Shown: positions 24,501-37,268 of the stretch, in pieces
How positions within the stretch are numbered: position 1 is the first letter of the stretch
Layout: every line of letters starts with the position of its first letter
Assembly (NCBI RefSeq): GCF_008831285.2
Contig: NC_045140.1
Span: 17,546,370 to 17,606,369 of the forward strand
Source of the DNA: Nymphaea colorata
Taxonomy: Eukaryota > Streptophyta > Magnoliopsida > Nymphaeales > Nymphaeaceae
Reading direction: 5' to 3'
Length of the DNA stretch: 60,000 nt
The notes under the pieces: model-generated
Database searches by the model: none
What the model saw: the letters and a program-made list of their open reading frames with translations, nothing else
What the model was told of the DNA's origin: nothing
Made by a program: the position numbers and the translations under genes

Positions 24501-27500
24501 CCAGGAAAAAGATGAATATTTTGGAGCAACTAGCCCGAGACAGAATACCATTCACCCTAGTTAACATGATCATGAGGCAGTCACCAATGTGATTCTCGGC
24601 AAAGTGTTTCTTTTTTACTGTGTTCTAAGAAAAGTGGTTTTCTTTGGGAAGATATATTGGACGTTTTAAAACTAGAAAAATATAAAGAACAAATAAATGC
24701 TATGAGATGACAGGCTTTCTAACATTTTTCTTGCAAAAATATAAAGAAACAAATAGAAGAAACAAAAAAGGAAAAATACACATGGTTAAAATTATGAAGA
24801 AAGCAACTTCTTCTAAGGAAAATATCTCACAATATATCGTGATATTTTAGCTTTTGTGATCTTTTAAGAACATGGATCTTGTTGTGTATACATACTTAGG
24901 CTCTGCAGACCACTTCCAGTTAGGGATGTGAACAGTTTCAAATCAGGACAACTAAGTTCCGTGGGAATTGGATTCCATATGGTACAGCCAAAAATGACAA
25001 AGCACCTAACATTTGCATCCCCAAATTCAATGCAACTGTAGGCCTAAGCTGCCACCAAGCTTTTTATTAGCAATTAGCCAATAACTACTCATCTGGAACA
25101 AGTTTATGGTACTAACTACTAAGTCATTTTATCAATTTTTATATGACATCATCTGAAACTGATCTGGGCCCAAGCTGTCACTAGTCTTTTTAGTGAGAGA
25201 GACTCAGCCAAGAACTGTTCAAAGTTTGGAAAATGTACATGGTACTAAGTCATTTTATCTTTTCATATATGACCTCAGATGGGGACTCCATTCTATGATT
25301 GCAGCACCAACTGGAACATTTGAGGATCTTTTTCCATTTTATTTTTGATAAATGATCTCACAGATGTGCTCAACGTGCTTGATTTTGTAAGGACCAGGTC
25401 TTGAAACTTCTGGATACAACACATGGATAGATTTTATAACGCTGCATTGCACTGGATATTGGCAGTTCATGTAAGCATCGGCCACTTTCAGTATGTCTAA
25501 TCCAGACCCAACACATGAGCTGTTGTATTAGTGGCAAACACTAGTCAACACACAAAAACTTTTTAATGCTAAAGAAAAACCAGGACCAGCTTGCAGCACA
25601 GCAGCAGTCTACGACTCTACATAAATTGAATAAATGTTCAGGTGGTTTCCAATTAACAAATTTCAAAAAGCTTAGATCTTATTAAACTTTTGTAAATTTT
25701 TGGCCACATCACTTTTAGAATCCTCAATGACCAAAAAGAAAGCCGAGCAATGCATAGTAAAGAAAATGTGCATCTCAAAAGTAAGACAAACATATCAAAC
25801 AATACATACTTGACTAATAACAAACTTTAAAACTCCAGCCTTTTCCAGCTCCACTAAAGCCATATGAGTTAGACTTGGCATTGCACGATGAAATGGTAGT
25901 GATGCTTCCGGCAGCACCTTTCCTTCACGCTGCATGTAGAATTCCAGAACATTTACACTATAAATTATTACTGTTTCCAAACAAACTTGTTAGGAATAAT
26001 TTGTCGAAAATGGTAATATTTTGGCCTTGTCACAATTCTAAAGTGTCTCAGTGATATATATAAAAAACTTTGCTAACTCAAATTTATCTTCTGAATATCT
26101 AGCAGTGTATAAGGAAAGAAGCATTTTCACCAGCCCTTTGTGGTTGCTTTCTAAATATGCATTTATTACCATGCTAGTCAATTGCCCTTTGGTAAGAAAA
26201 TGGGAGACTTTCTTGGTGAGCAAGGTAAGGATACCCAAGATTTCCACAAAGTAACAGCCAGAATAGTGTGTTGTAAGCATGAACCTTCAAGATCAGTAGA
26301 TTGGATGCACAAGAAAGTTCAATTAGTGCCCCCTTATTGAGAAGGAAAGAGGTGACACTGTTTCCACATTTAAGGACGTTATGAAAGATTGTGCATAAAT
26401 TTCTGCTAAGCAGATAAATGATTTCAATATAAATTAATATATTCTCGACAATTGGGAAACAATAAAACAATATTTCAGTTTTATACTTCCTATATGTTGA
26501 AAAACTTCGACAACACATCAAAGATTGCAATACTAATTTAAAAAAATAGATACTAATGAAGGAAAATAAATATCACTAAAGAAAGTAGTCAAGTCACATA
26601 GGTTTAGTGTTTTTGAAACATTAAAATATTTAAACAAGTATGCAAAGTCTAACTGCCCAGAACCCGGCGATTGCCTAAGCTCATAGGCAGTCCTCGACAC
26701 GAGGTTTGAGTTTAGGGAGGCGAGGCAGCTGTTCTGACCATAGTGCCACATAGGAAGAACCTATACTAAAGTGAGAAAGAGAAAAACGTATTACCAAGGA
26801 GAAAATAAATATTAGATGCAATGAGATGGAACAGTGCCATTTTGACTTATTTCATTCTTACTTCCAATAAGATCATAAAGTAAGCAACTCTGCTACGAAG
26901 CTAACCATGTTAAATATGGTTAACTGCCATTAACCATATTGGACATGGATCCAAATATAGCAGCAATTGGTCAGTGCAAACTCATGCTACACAAATGAAT
27001 CATGTTGTATCACAGGAAACATGAGAAGAAATTCAATTCCTTGTATTATAGAGATGTGCCATCTTATAAGAATATATACATGTGAGAAAGTGTGCATAAA
27101 CATAGAAAACATTAAATTCAATAAAAAAAGGATAATTGTTCACTGTGCTCTACACAAGAACAAATCCTTAACTTACGAAAAACACTACTTGATATTGTAG
27201 TCATGCAAGTCTCTCCATCAGTCTTGGTAGTAAGCAGTCAGCAAAAGACTCAAATTGAACCCAACCTTTTCCTTTTATGGATATCTGGAAGAAAAGCTAG
27301 TCATAACCAGCAAAAAATGCTGGTTACATATAGATGCACACACACCACATGCACAACACACACACACACACATAGCTCAAGTATGGATGCACTCTTTGGT
27401 GTCATCATATAACATCTTGAGATGCTCATATTCCACAGAGGATGACATTACCTGAAGAGTCCAAATTCCCTCGGGACCACGGAAATCAGGAATACCACTG

Positions 27501-30162
27501 GAAGTTGATATACCTGCTCCAGTGAATGCAACCAAATGCTTACTCTGCACGTATACACAATAAGAAATGAGCAACCCTTCTCCTGAGTAGCATGTGGAAA
27601 CCTGTTTTGAGGTCTCAAATCAAACAACTGGCAAGCTCTGACCTTTTGTATCAACATTGCAAGTTCTTCGATCTGTTCCCGAACATTAAAGATGTAGAAA
27701 TTAGTATAGTAAGTAGACGAGTAAGAGAAGAAACCAAGCCAATAGATTTGGGAAATCTGGAGCTAAGATTCATACAAGTAATGGAATAAAGACCACAAAG
27801 AACACTATCCAAATACAAATCCAAGAAAAAGATAAAAATTTTCAATCTAGACAATGTCTAGGAACCACAACCCAGCCACATTGAAGATGTAGAATTGGGA
27901 TATGCTTACACAACCCATTTTTAGATAGAAAAGTCTCTTGGAATGCAACATATATAAATATAATACACACATTTGCATGCCTACTTTTACCATTTCATTA
28001 TTGATCTGATGTTGGAAAAAAGTCAAAAACCATAATTGTGGTACACACATAGATACATATATATAGAATGATTGATAGATCGCAGATATTTTGCATCCCA
28101 GTCAACTCCAGTCCTGGGAAACGTACTTTGGCATGATTCTGACTTAATCCATACACATATACATGTTTAATATTTCTTACCCTTTATGAACATGTTTTCG
28201 ATTGAATAAATTTCACGAAGAAAAAAGGAAAGATTTCTGGCCACCAAGCTTTTGGCAGAATATGATCCATTCAGTTCTTGATTGCTTACAAAACAGACCT
28301 AAGTATCAAAATAGTAAGTTTTAAGATGTTTCTCGATTAAAGCAATTAAATTAGATTAATTTGACAAGTGCAAAATTATTATAAAAGACAGTGTCTGGGC
28401 ATTCTCTCTCTCGCTCTTAATCACATAGTTAATGAAACATAGTTGGGGCAAACACCGTCAATTATATACTTGACCCAGAAAAAAAGGAAAACGCCAAGGA
28501 ACAACATAAATGTAGGCATTTTAATTAACTCATATGAGTTTTTTTATCAATTAAACATATCTGGGGTGAACACCATGAAATATATACTATAGCTATCAAC
28601 AAATAATTACATAACTGCAGAACTAGCACAACCTTCTAAAAATGTAGTGGACATCATAGATGTTGGAGTCGTAAAAACTTAGTTTGTGTTTTAAATACAA
28701 TGATTTGTGGGACCAATGTTTTACTATTATTCTTCATATTTTTAGGCAACAACGGAGGAAGTTCACCTAAGTTCTGTGGAAACACATAAATAGACTGCAT
28801 CCTTTAACAGAAGCCCACTGTTATAAGACAAACCCATCCATGTTTTTACTTTTTTCTTATTCTTATGCCCCCACGACTATCTAAGGAAGCCACTAAACGA
28901 CAGACACATTTACTGGCAATTTAGATGAACTTTCCACAGAGAAAGATTGAATGTTCTTTTCGCACTTTATGAAGGACAAACATGAAAAACAGAAGAAGAT
29001 AAAAGAAGTGTGCAATGGATTCTGGGAGGTTAGATTATGATACATGATAAATCTAGTTCCATGGGTTCACAAGATTCTGGCAGAGAGCACAACCAGACAC
29101 TTATCAAAGAGGATATTGCAAGTCAACTATTAGTTTGGTCGGTATCTTGAACACGGAACCACTAAAAAGCAACTAGCCTTAAGTGAAATTAATTCTCTCC
29201 CCCTTTGCTCATAATAATGTCATGACTTAACACATATACGAGAGAATGAATTTTTGCAATTTCCCAGATGTCTCTGTCAACTTTCGCTCTGGCGCATTTA
29301 ATCTCCTTGACTATGCTTTTAACGTCAATTTCAACAATACAATAGGTCACCCGAGTCACCACCAAAACATACAATGAATGAACAACGTACAAACGGTTTA
29401 GCATTTACAAAGATTTACACACTTATAATCACTTTGAGGCCTTTGTAGCAAGACTCGTTTGGCCCGTAAACCACCATGAATAGTCCTTTCTATTAGCATT
29501 AATACCATTTAACTTCTAATCTTTAGCTGCATTGGTGAAATATAGCTAACTTCAGTCAAATGGCAAGATGAGAATCCCCAGTTTGATTGTACCTGGAGAA
29601 ACCATAGCATCCACAACAACTTGCCAACTGAAAATGGTTATAAACCAACATAAAAGCACCTTCACACGCAACATCAACATCATTATTGTTACATGTTTTT
29701 ATCTACAGATAGCAAACTTTTTAACCATGTGTCCAAATTAACTATCTTGATACATGCTTACATCTACGGAAAGAAAACCAGCACAGCTTCTAAAAATGTA
29801 TCTAATTCTCCTGGACAAGAAACAGATTATTTCTATTACCAATCAAGTCGGGTTCACTACCAACAGATTAATCAGATTATCGGAGCGACAATATAGACAA
29901 ACTCGGACATCTCAGAGACTGCTCAAGAAAATTGTTCATGCACTACATAAAACGAACAGAGAAGATATTCCGACATGCCAGCCAGGAAACCATGCATCGC
30001 CATCATTCCAATATGCAACAAAGAGAGATATAGCAAATGGAGGCGAAGAAAGGTGGCCTTCACCTTCTTCCGCAGCACTTCTGGTGAGTCGAAAATCTCA
30101 GCCATCCCAACGCTGCCGACGTCCTCTCTATAGGAAAGCTTCTCCGCGTATCCCAAAGACAT
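15573..30162 (-). CDS. SRT1: SRT1-type nuclear sirtuin (SIRT6-like NAD-dependent deacylase)
   Basis: Fourteen coding exons on the minus strand join in frame: 30064-30162, 27643-27672, 27452-27544, 25810-25929, 24348-24448, 24082-24190, 22948-23027, 22715-22793, 21534-21587, 18849-18942, 17577-17659, 16932-16999, 16708-16810, 15573-16115. They encode 551 aa starting MSLGYAEKL, as in known plant SRT1. Core motifs: FTGAGIST (about 50-57), [10 protein letters not shown] (60-69), [11 protein letters not shown] (114-124), the catalytic His in ELHGN (134), zinc cysteines C142/C145 and C167/C172, CLGTSLQ, and VNLQ with PTPKDKK. By family knowledge it removes acyl groups from histone H3 and other nuclear targets using NAD+. 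The last exon adds a 180-residue tail ending in basic clusters (RNRTPKKAK), a plausible nuclear signal. The protein is longer than Arabidopsis SRT1 (about 473 aa) and rice SRT1 (about 480 aa). Exon 2 has only 30 bases. Confidence 0.93.
16499..16522. repeat. (CT)n microsatellite
   Basis: A CT run in the last intron of SRT1, between exons 13 and 14. Confidence 0.9.
17206..17530. repeat. A/T-rich low-complexity repeat with TTTTAAACGGC motif (copy A)
   Basis: Located in SRT1 intron 11. It starts with TTTTAAACGGC followed by a TTCTTCTCAGGTATA stretch. It continues as runs of AAAATGCAAAAAAATG and their T-rich counterparts, and ends near CGAGAAAACAGG. A similar block lies at about 21950-22310, suggesting a dispersed non-autonomous repeat with internal inverted character. 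Confidence 0.45.
18208..18229. repeat. (TG)n microsatellite
   Basis: A TG run in SRT1 intron 10. Confidence 0.92.
20087..20112. repeat. Poly-A tract, 26 bases
   Basis: A homopolymer in SRT1 intron 9. It is followed (20118-20235) by several degenerate copies of a CTGCTGAAAACTCCT unit. Confidence 0.9.
20489..20520. repeat. Perfect 11-bp inverted repeat (hairpin)
   Basis: CTGGATTCCTC at 20489-20499 is matched by GAGGAATCCAG at 20510-20520 with a 10-base GC-rich loop. A second GGGGATCC...GGGGATCC pairing lies at about 20588-20612. The block lies between TA-rich runs in SRT1 intron 9. Confidence 0.7.
20621..20682. repeat. Compound (TA)n(AC)n(AG)n microsatellite
   Basis: Consecutive TA, AC and AG dinucleotide runs in SRT1 intron 9. 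The apparent open reading frames here are simply translated dinucleotides. Confidence 0.95.
21950..22310. repeat. A/T-rich low-complexity repeat with TTTTAAACGGC motif (copy B)
   Basis: Located in SRT1 intron 8. It begins with TTTTAAACGGCGAGG, has an A-rich left half and T-rich right half around AATGCGTTAAACACGCATTT, and ends near CGAAAAGAACACG. It resembles the block at 17206-17530 in layout and key motifs. Confidence 0.45.
25041..25275. repeat. Degenerate ~126-bp-period tandem duplication
   Basis: Two related segments (about 25041-25150 and 25167-25275) share AAGCTGYCACYA, CTTTTTA, TGGTACTAA and AAGTCATTTTATC in the same order. They lie in SRT1 intron 4. Confidence 0.6.
27355..27372. repeat. 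(CA)n microsatellite
   Basis: A short CA run just downstream (in gene direction) of SRT1 exon 3, within intron 3. Confidence 0.85.
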
Positions 30163-32790
30163 GGTCGCGAAGGAAGAGATCCTTCTTACGCTAGACCACC
30201 TGGGGATCTTATTGCAAGGGTAGATATGCAGAAGGAAACGCCCAAGATTAAGCAATAGAACAATGAACCAGAGTTTCTTCCTTTCCTTTTTTCCTATGCC
30301 CCCTCTGCGTTTTGAATGTTTGATCTCCCCCTCCTTTGAGAATCTCTCTCACTCTCCCTCTTGGTTTCTTGTTAGGTTTGTGTGACAAGAAAGGAGAGCA
30401 GACGTCTCACCACAACTCACAAGTAACAGTATTCCTACAAACTCCAGGACTCAGGTGAGAGGGGCTGAGAAAAACACACACACACACATATATAAGCGGG
30501 TGAGTGTGTACAGATTTTCAAAAGGTTTTCATTTCTTAAGGGGTTTTCCAAATTCACCCATATGTAAGTCCACTTCTAATCATAAATTATCATAGTCATC
30601 TATTTAGCAAAGTAAGTTTGCTCTTTTAAAAATGTGTTCATAGTTTTTCTCCGATAAAACCAATTGAACAGTTATTCTTGAACTTCGATGCCGTAGAAGG
30701 TTGCTTTCTCATTTCAGAAGCACCATCCGTGTGGTGTTTTCTCAGATTTTTTTTCAATATTTTTGAATAAATAACAGCATTTTCTTGATATATTGGTCAA
30801 TACATGTCATTCAAGGTGTACAAGCCTCATATCACCGAGCCATTACACCTCCTTGTGCTTTTTAGTTCGATGTAGATGCAATAAGTATCCATTGGCAAAT
30901 ACAATGATAATGATAGAGTCACATGTGAGCTTGTGTGGACACCTATCACATTTAAGCTTGCAATTGTCTATGCCCACGCATGCACATAGTTTTTCAACCA
31001 AGCAAATAACTTAATATGAATATAGAATCTAATTTCACAATTTGTATCTGATCCGAATATGATATATGGATTCGAATCTGAATTTTAAACTGACAAAAAA
31101 CAAGGGTATTATATATAAATTATTTATTTAATACCAATTTCGATTATATGACTTCTTGAGCTGATTTTGTTTTTTTTTTTTCCATGTTTGATCTTTCATA
31201 ATAGTTTGATTTGATATTCGATTCAAATTTGATACATTAAAATCCCTATCAATGCCAAACAAGCGTGCATCACGAAGCAATGGCTACTCTCCATGTTTTT
31301 GATGCACAAGGTGACAGCCCATGATAGTCAAGTGGAGCCTTTCATCATTTCCATGTCCCAAGGGTTGAATTATCAACTCTATTTATTTGTTTGGATTATC
31401 AACTCTATTTATTCGTTTATTTGTTTTTCCTCCTTTGGCCGAAGAAGAAGGGTTTGCTCCTATCACCATTTAATGGTTTAGGCATCTGTTTATATGAATA
31501 TCTCTATTTCATTTTGTTTATTTTTGCTGGATATTAATAGTGTCAAAATGTCACACTATTAGGTTGCTACCATGCTAGAGAGTTGCATCAATCATGATAC
31601 AATTTACAATCAATTTGGCCCTTGAGGAGCCGTTTTTATTAGAATTATTATGTGAATATTTTATGAATCTACTTCGATATTTCTATAAATTTATCTCAAT
31701 TTCAAAACAGTTTCATTAAACACTCGCAAAGTATTCCTAATGTCACATGACCACTAAAGCCTGTCTCTACTAGTACTACCGATCCGCTAGTCGCTTGCCC
31801 CATGTCTCTTTCTCCCTATATCCTTCTCGTTGTTCCTCTCTTGTTATGGGTGCTTCTCAAATTGACATAATTGTTTGTGGATTTGGGTGTTTTTATCCCA
31901 TATTTGTAATATCTTAAGTCTAGGTTATTGCTAATGATCACTATAACACGACAAGAGCCTAATTGCCGTCGGTCTTAACTATCGAAAGAGGCGCAAAGAT
32001 CATTTGAGAAAACAAAATGCATAGAAAAAGCTCGTAATGTATTAATCTTAGAAAACCCGTAACAAAATGTATAGAAAAAGCTCGTAATGTATTAATCTTA
32101 GAAAACCCGTACATCATGAGGGAGATAAGAAAGAAGAATAATCGCAACTTGCTTATACATAAGATGGTTGAAACCTTAAAAAACCTTCGGTGCCGCGCGG
32201 GCCAAATATACTTGAAAAAGTCAAGCCATATAATGTCACAAGAAAAATTACATTACTTTGTGTGTGAATGTTGTATAGGCAGTTGCCCACACAAACGAGC
32301 CCGTGGCGTGCATTCAAAATACAACTTTTATGTCTTCATTATATCTTTATAGGCGGGGTTAAAAATCATTGGTTCTACCTCAAGTCCTGGATAATCTTTA
32401 AGGATGTGCTAATCCACATGAGTTTCATGATATATCAATCAGTATATGCAATATACATTTATATGCCGCTTTATAATGTGATAAATCATATAATAATTTC
32501 GGAGTTAACCTGCCCAAGTGACCAAGTTAGCTAGTCAAGGTGACTTTAGCCGTCTCGGTACTGTGTCCGGAGCAGTGTTTCAAAATCGGTCCGACTCGCT
32601 ATTTTGACTCGGATGGCTTGATTTAACGGTGCTATTTTTTTTTTACTTTGATAAACTTTTTAATACAAATGTTAGTTTTTACCGCAGATGTTGGACGTAT
32701 CCTCTTTTCATAGCTATCCGCCGGCTTAAACGGTAAAAGGAGAAGGAACAGTTACAAGGGAGAGGGAGAGGGAGGGGAGAGAAAGAGAGG
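30163..32790. promoter_or_regulatory. Divergent intergenic region between SRT1 and the trihelix gene
   Basis: 2.6 kb separate the two start codons, which point away from each other, so both promoters must lie here. The sequence is AT-rich with no credible coding region. Noted inside: a pyrimidine-rich stretch near 30,320-30,370 just upstream of SRT1, a CA run near 30,477-30,488, a 50-bp tandem duplication at 32011-32110, and a GA-rich leader (about 32,757-32,790) directly before the trihelix ATG. Confidence 0.5.
32011..32110. repeat. 50-bp tandem duplication, two copies
   Basis: Units 32011-32060 and 32061-32110 differ at a single base (AATGC versus AATGT) and each end in GAAAACCCGT. Confidence 0.97.
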
Positions 32791-35700
32791 ATGGAGCCCC
32801 CGTTTGAATTCTCTCCGGCGGGAGTCGCCCCGATTCCGTCAACTGTCAGCCACCAGCCACGGTCAGGTATGGCTGACGCTCCGCAGGAAAACACAAGTCC
32901 TTTGGCGCAGCATCCGTCTACGGAGGTTCTGCCTGACGGTGGCCGGAAAAGTCTTTCTCCCGTCTGCGGCGAGGAGCTGACCAAAGGCGGCACCACCAGA
33001 AATCGGTGGCCGCAGGCAGAGACGGCCGCGTTGCTTAGGATTCGCTTGGAGATGGACTCTGAGTTTAGGGATTCTAATCTGAAAGGGCCACTCTGGGAGG
33101 AAGTTTCCAGGTAAGATCGGTTCTTGTTTTCCTCATACATCCCTTTACAAGTACAGGAACGACAATTTGTTGGTAGTTCTGCATGATAGTTGTTGGAAAG
33201 AGAACTGAATTTCTCAAAATTTTCCGGGTTTTTTCTGGACAAGGCGATGCAAATAAATATCCGAATACAAGATAAAAGATCTTTCATGCATGTGGGAAGC
33301 ACCGGGAACACCAGGGCTTCTTTTTTTATCGTATAGGCATTTATCCGTAGACACTTGACCTAAGTTGGGATGTGCATGCAGTTTCTCATCTTATCTGGGT
33401 TTCAGGCATACGTGGCGCATGAGGGGGGTTGTTTGTGGGGGTGATCTTGGAGCACGGTAGCTAGAAGATTGTTATATTTAACCCTGTTTTGATTTTTTTT
33501 TTTTAGTTGGACATAGGTAAGACCTTCGATCTGAAGTACTTCATATTTCTGTAGTTGGAAGAACTTGACTTCCAGAGCATTCGATTAATAATCACGATAT
33601 GTCAACGGAGCAATTTTTCTTTTCTCGCGATCTTTAAAAGGATTGCACCAGTACGTCCTGTCATAATGTCGTCCTGATGATAACTTTACGTGTTCTACAT
33701 TGTTCGCGCTCTTGCTGAAGCTAGGGCAGCTAGAAATACATGTTCGTACAACATTTGAAAAAAATCGGGGCCGCTATATACTAATTACCGAATTTTATTC
33801 TCATTTTCTCATCATGCACGAGAGTCGTTTAGTGAGTTATGTGGCAATGTTGATGGAACAATGATCTTTTTGACGTTATTGTTGTTTCTGCTTTCATGAT
33901 TATGAAATTTCAACACTGGGAAGACAGTGGAGAAGTACTCAAAGGAGGAAATTGGACGAGATAGTTCTCTTTGCTTTTAAGTTCAACTATTGTCGCTGTG
34001 ATTTCTTTCGTATTATGGGTTTGAGATATAGTTGACATGTTGTGTAAAAGTTGGTGTATGATTCATGCGTACATCTTCTCAATGAAAACTTCACATGCTA
34101 ACATCCATTGTGTACAGAGACAGTGAAGCTGAATTTGGTTAAGACATTTGTTTGGAGAATCTTTTGCTTTTTTTTTTTGGGAGACATTTTTGTTTTTGGA
34201 GACAATTTTTTTTTTTTCTGAAGACAGCATGCTTTAGGTACATTTTCACATTAGAGTGCAAAAATAGAGGAAATGCTAGTTACTAGGTAAATGGATAAAG
34301 AATGACCCCCTAGAAACAGATGATAATCATTTGAAATACAAACCAGTCCATGATTTTGAAACAACTGTATCAACTGAACCAGTAAAGAAAACATGGAGCC
34401 CTGTCTCCTGTGTACAGTGAAACATCTACTTATGATTCACAGCTTAGCATCAATCGTTAATACACATCCAATAAAGCTTGTCTTGGCATCAGCCTATGTT
34501 GTCAAGGTCTCGCCTAGGCATAGACTAAGTGTAAGTCCACACCCGTCGCCTAAGTCCACCACTTAGGTGACGGGATATGTGCTGGCACCTAGGCTCGCCT
34601 AGGATGGCTTAGGCGCCAACAAGCCTAGTCCATGGGAAAGTGAAAAGTCACCTTCTCTTTCAATTAATGTTTCTTAATTGAGTATATATTGTTATGTACT
34701 TTATTTTGTATTGATTACGTATTTTTATGTATCGTTATATTGATAATATAGTATTGTGATACCGTATACCTGTTATATGTATTGTTAATTTGTTATGCCT
34801 GTTATAAACTTATATGTATATACTATTATGTACTGTTAGTTTGTTTTGTTAACCAGCTGCTATACCTGTTACATGTATTGTAATACCTGTTATATGTGTT
34901 GCTCATTTGTTATAATACTGTTATAATAGCTGCTGCTATAACTGTTATGTGCTGTTAATCTGTTTTATTATATATAATACCTGCTGTTATACTGGTTATA
35001 TGTATATATTGTCATGTACAGTCTGTTATACCTATTATAGAGTATTGTATCAACCTATTATATGTATGTACTATTAGCCTTATATAATATGCTGTATTGT
35101 GATACCCATTATACTTATATGTATGCATTAGTATGGTTATGTACTTATACACATTGTTACTGTTGTGTACTTATATGTATACTATTATGTACTGTTAGTC
35201 TTTTTTATTATATTATGTCTGTCTTTCAGTATGGATGGATTAAAGCCTTTTGCAAATTTACGTTTTTTCTTCTAGAGATTAGATTTAGTTTTTTTTTTGG
35301 TTTCTTGTATTAGATTACATTTAATGGGTAATGTTAAACTTCTTCTATTGATTTTACATATTCAATGAAGTCAACAATTAATTTTTGATTGCTTAAGTCG
35401 ATCATGCTTGTTATATTACTGCTCTCCACATTTCAAGTATTAGTAATAGTTAATCAAAATAACTTGACATATTAATATAACTAAAAATAAAAAAAATGGT
35501 CACCTTTTTTGCCTAGGCCAGCCTAGGTGCTAGGCGCTGCCTGGTGGGTGCCTTGACAACATAGGCATCAGCAAGATATCATCGGCATCAGCACATGCCA
35601 CTAAGGATAATGAAACAGAGAAATGCCTATTAGACTCCTATTCCCATACTTGGGTTACAGGCCTCTGATGAGCTGTTACGAATTTAGCAAGGCAAGTGGT

Positions 35701-37268
35701 TCAGACCTGCATCTAGCAATCCAGAATTCAGCATGAAATGTTGTACATTATAATGCTTAATTGACAAAACCAAGTTTAAGATTAGATAAACAAAGATTGA
35801 AAACCTCTAAGCCATTGGTCTATCACCTTCCTTTTGTTGTCATATATCTGGACAATCTATGAGGTCACAGATCTTATGACTTTCGTTTGTTTTTGTCACT
35901 TGTGAATAAATTGCACAGTTTGTTTTTTTTTCATGTACTTCCTTTTCCGAGGCTCGACATTCCATGAATTTGTGCCATAGAAGCTGTTCTCTTGGTACCA
36001 CACAATTATTTTGTTAAGATCTGACTTGTGGTTTGTGTATTTTTTTTTTCTTCTTCTCAATTTTAGTGGTGGTTTTGTGTTATAAGTTCTTGTTAAATTG
36101 TCCATACTATGATATTTTGACTTTATAACATTGTTTTAGGAAACTTGCAGAATTTGGATATCAAAGGGATGCTAAGAAATGCAAAGAGAAATTTGAAAAT
36201 ATTTACAAATACTATAGAAGGACCAAAGAAGGAAGAGTGGGCCGCCGAGATGGTAGAAGTTATAGATTCTTTAATGAACTTGAAGCTCTGGAGGCCAACA
36301 ACATTAACAATCACATAAACCAAGATTTTATGAACAATAATGGGTCTGAAAATGCAAGGCCACGTGCAATTTCAACTCAAGATGCTGATTATGGTTACCA
36401 TCCAACTATAGATTGGGATGCCTTACCATTTGAGAACCTGGACCTTCTCACCTGCTGTAATTTGTCTGACTCATCGGACAGTGGTTCTGATGATCCTGAA
36501 TATATGATAGACTACAAATCTAGCACCAACCTCCTCATTTTGTTTGAGAACTTCTTCAAGCAGGTGATTGCAAAGCAGGACGCCATGCACCACAGATTTC
36601 TTGAGATGTTGGAGAAGAGGGAGAATGATTTGTTGGCAAGAGAGGCAGCATGGAGAGAAGAGGAAAGGGCAAGGGTTGATAGAGAGAGTCAAGCAATTGC
36701 TCAAGCGAGGTCCTTGGCTGATTTACGATATGCTGCTATCATTTCCTCTTTGCAGAAAATATGTAGCAGAGATATAAAATTATCCCATTTGGATCCACCT
36801 ATGATTCACCAGTTTGTAAATGCTAACAGTGATATGGAAGAATCACATGAGAGCAAAGGTCTGACTTCAGGTTCTGGCGGCAGATGGCCACGCTCTGAAG
36901 TTCATGCATTGATTGAACTCAGAAAGGGGAAAGGGTTGAAATTTCAGGAGACGGGAACCAAAAGTGGACTTTGGGATGACATAGCAGCTGGTATGGCTAG
37001 ATTGGGCTACAATCGTAGTGCAAAAAGGTGCAAAGAAAAATGGGAGAACATTAACAAGTACTTCAGGAAAACAAAGGGGAGCAACAGGAAGAGGCCACGT
37101 AATTCAAAGACTTGTCCTTATTTTGATGAACTGGAGGTCTTTTATCAAAAGGGCATGCCTAATTCCTTCGCAAAAACTCTGACAGGCACCGACATGATCA
37201 GTGATGAAGAAGTCTTGGAGCAGGTTATTGAATTGTTCAACGATGCATCTTTTCACAGTTCCATGTAA
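32791..37268 (+). CDS. GT-2-type trihelix transcription factor (two trihelix domains)
   Basis: Exon 1 is 32791-33110 and exon 2 is 36140-37268, with the intron interrupting an Arg codon after VS within the first domain. The product is 482 aa. The N-terminal trihelix (about 71-156) contains RWPQAE, GPLWEEVS, KKCKEKFENIYKYYRRTK and SYRFFNELEAL. An acidic Ser/Asp stretch follows. A charged helical middle (about 242-313; KQDAMHHRFLEMLEKREND onward) is the usual coiled coil. The C-terminal trihelix (about 354-440) has RWPRSEV, RSAKRCKEKWENINKYF and CPYFDELE. By family knowledge such nuclear proteins bind GT-elements and control growth, cell size, trichome or stress genes. The first ATG follows a GA-rich leader. 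Whether it belongs to the GTL1, DF1 or PTL branch I cannot tell. Confidence 0.93.
34494..35564. mobile_element. hAT-like non-autonomous DNA transposon in trihelix intron
   Basis: Perfect 14-bp terminal inverted repeats: CTATGTTGTCAAGG at the left end and its complement at the right end. An 8-bp target duplication GCATCAGC occurs at 34486-34493 and 35565-35572. Both ends are rich in CCTAGGC-type palindromes. The interior is AT-rich with repeated TGTTATATGTATTGT-like units and no protein. The 8-bp duplication supports the hAT superfamily. The intron 33111-36139 is otherwise AT-rich with no other exon visible. Confidence 0.85.

Noticed and set aside
35062-35313. 83-codon Tyr/Leu/Cys-rich frame inside the trihelix intron
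   Set aside because: It is the AT-rich repetitive interior of the hAT-like element, not a transposase or gene.
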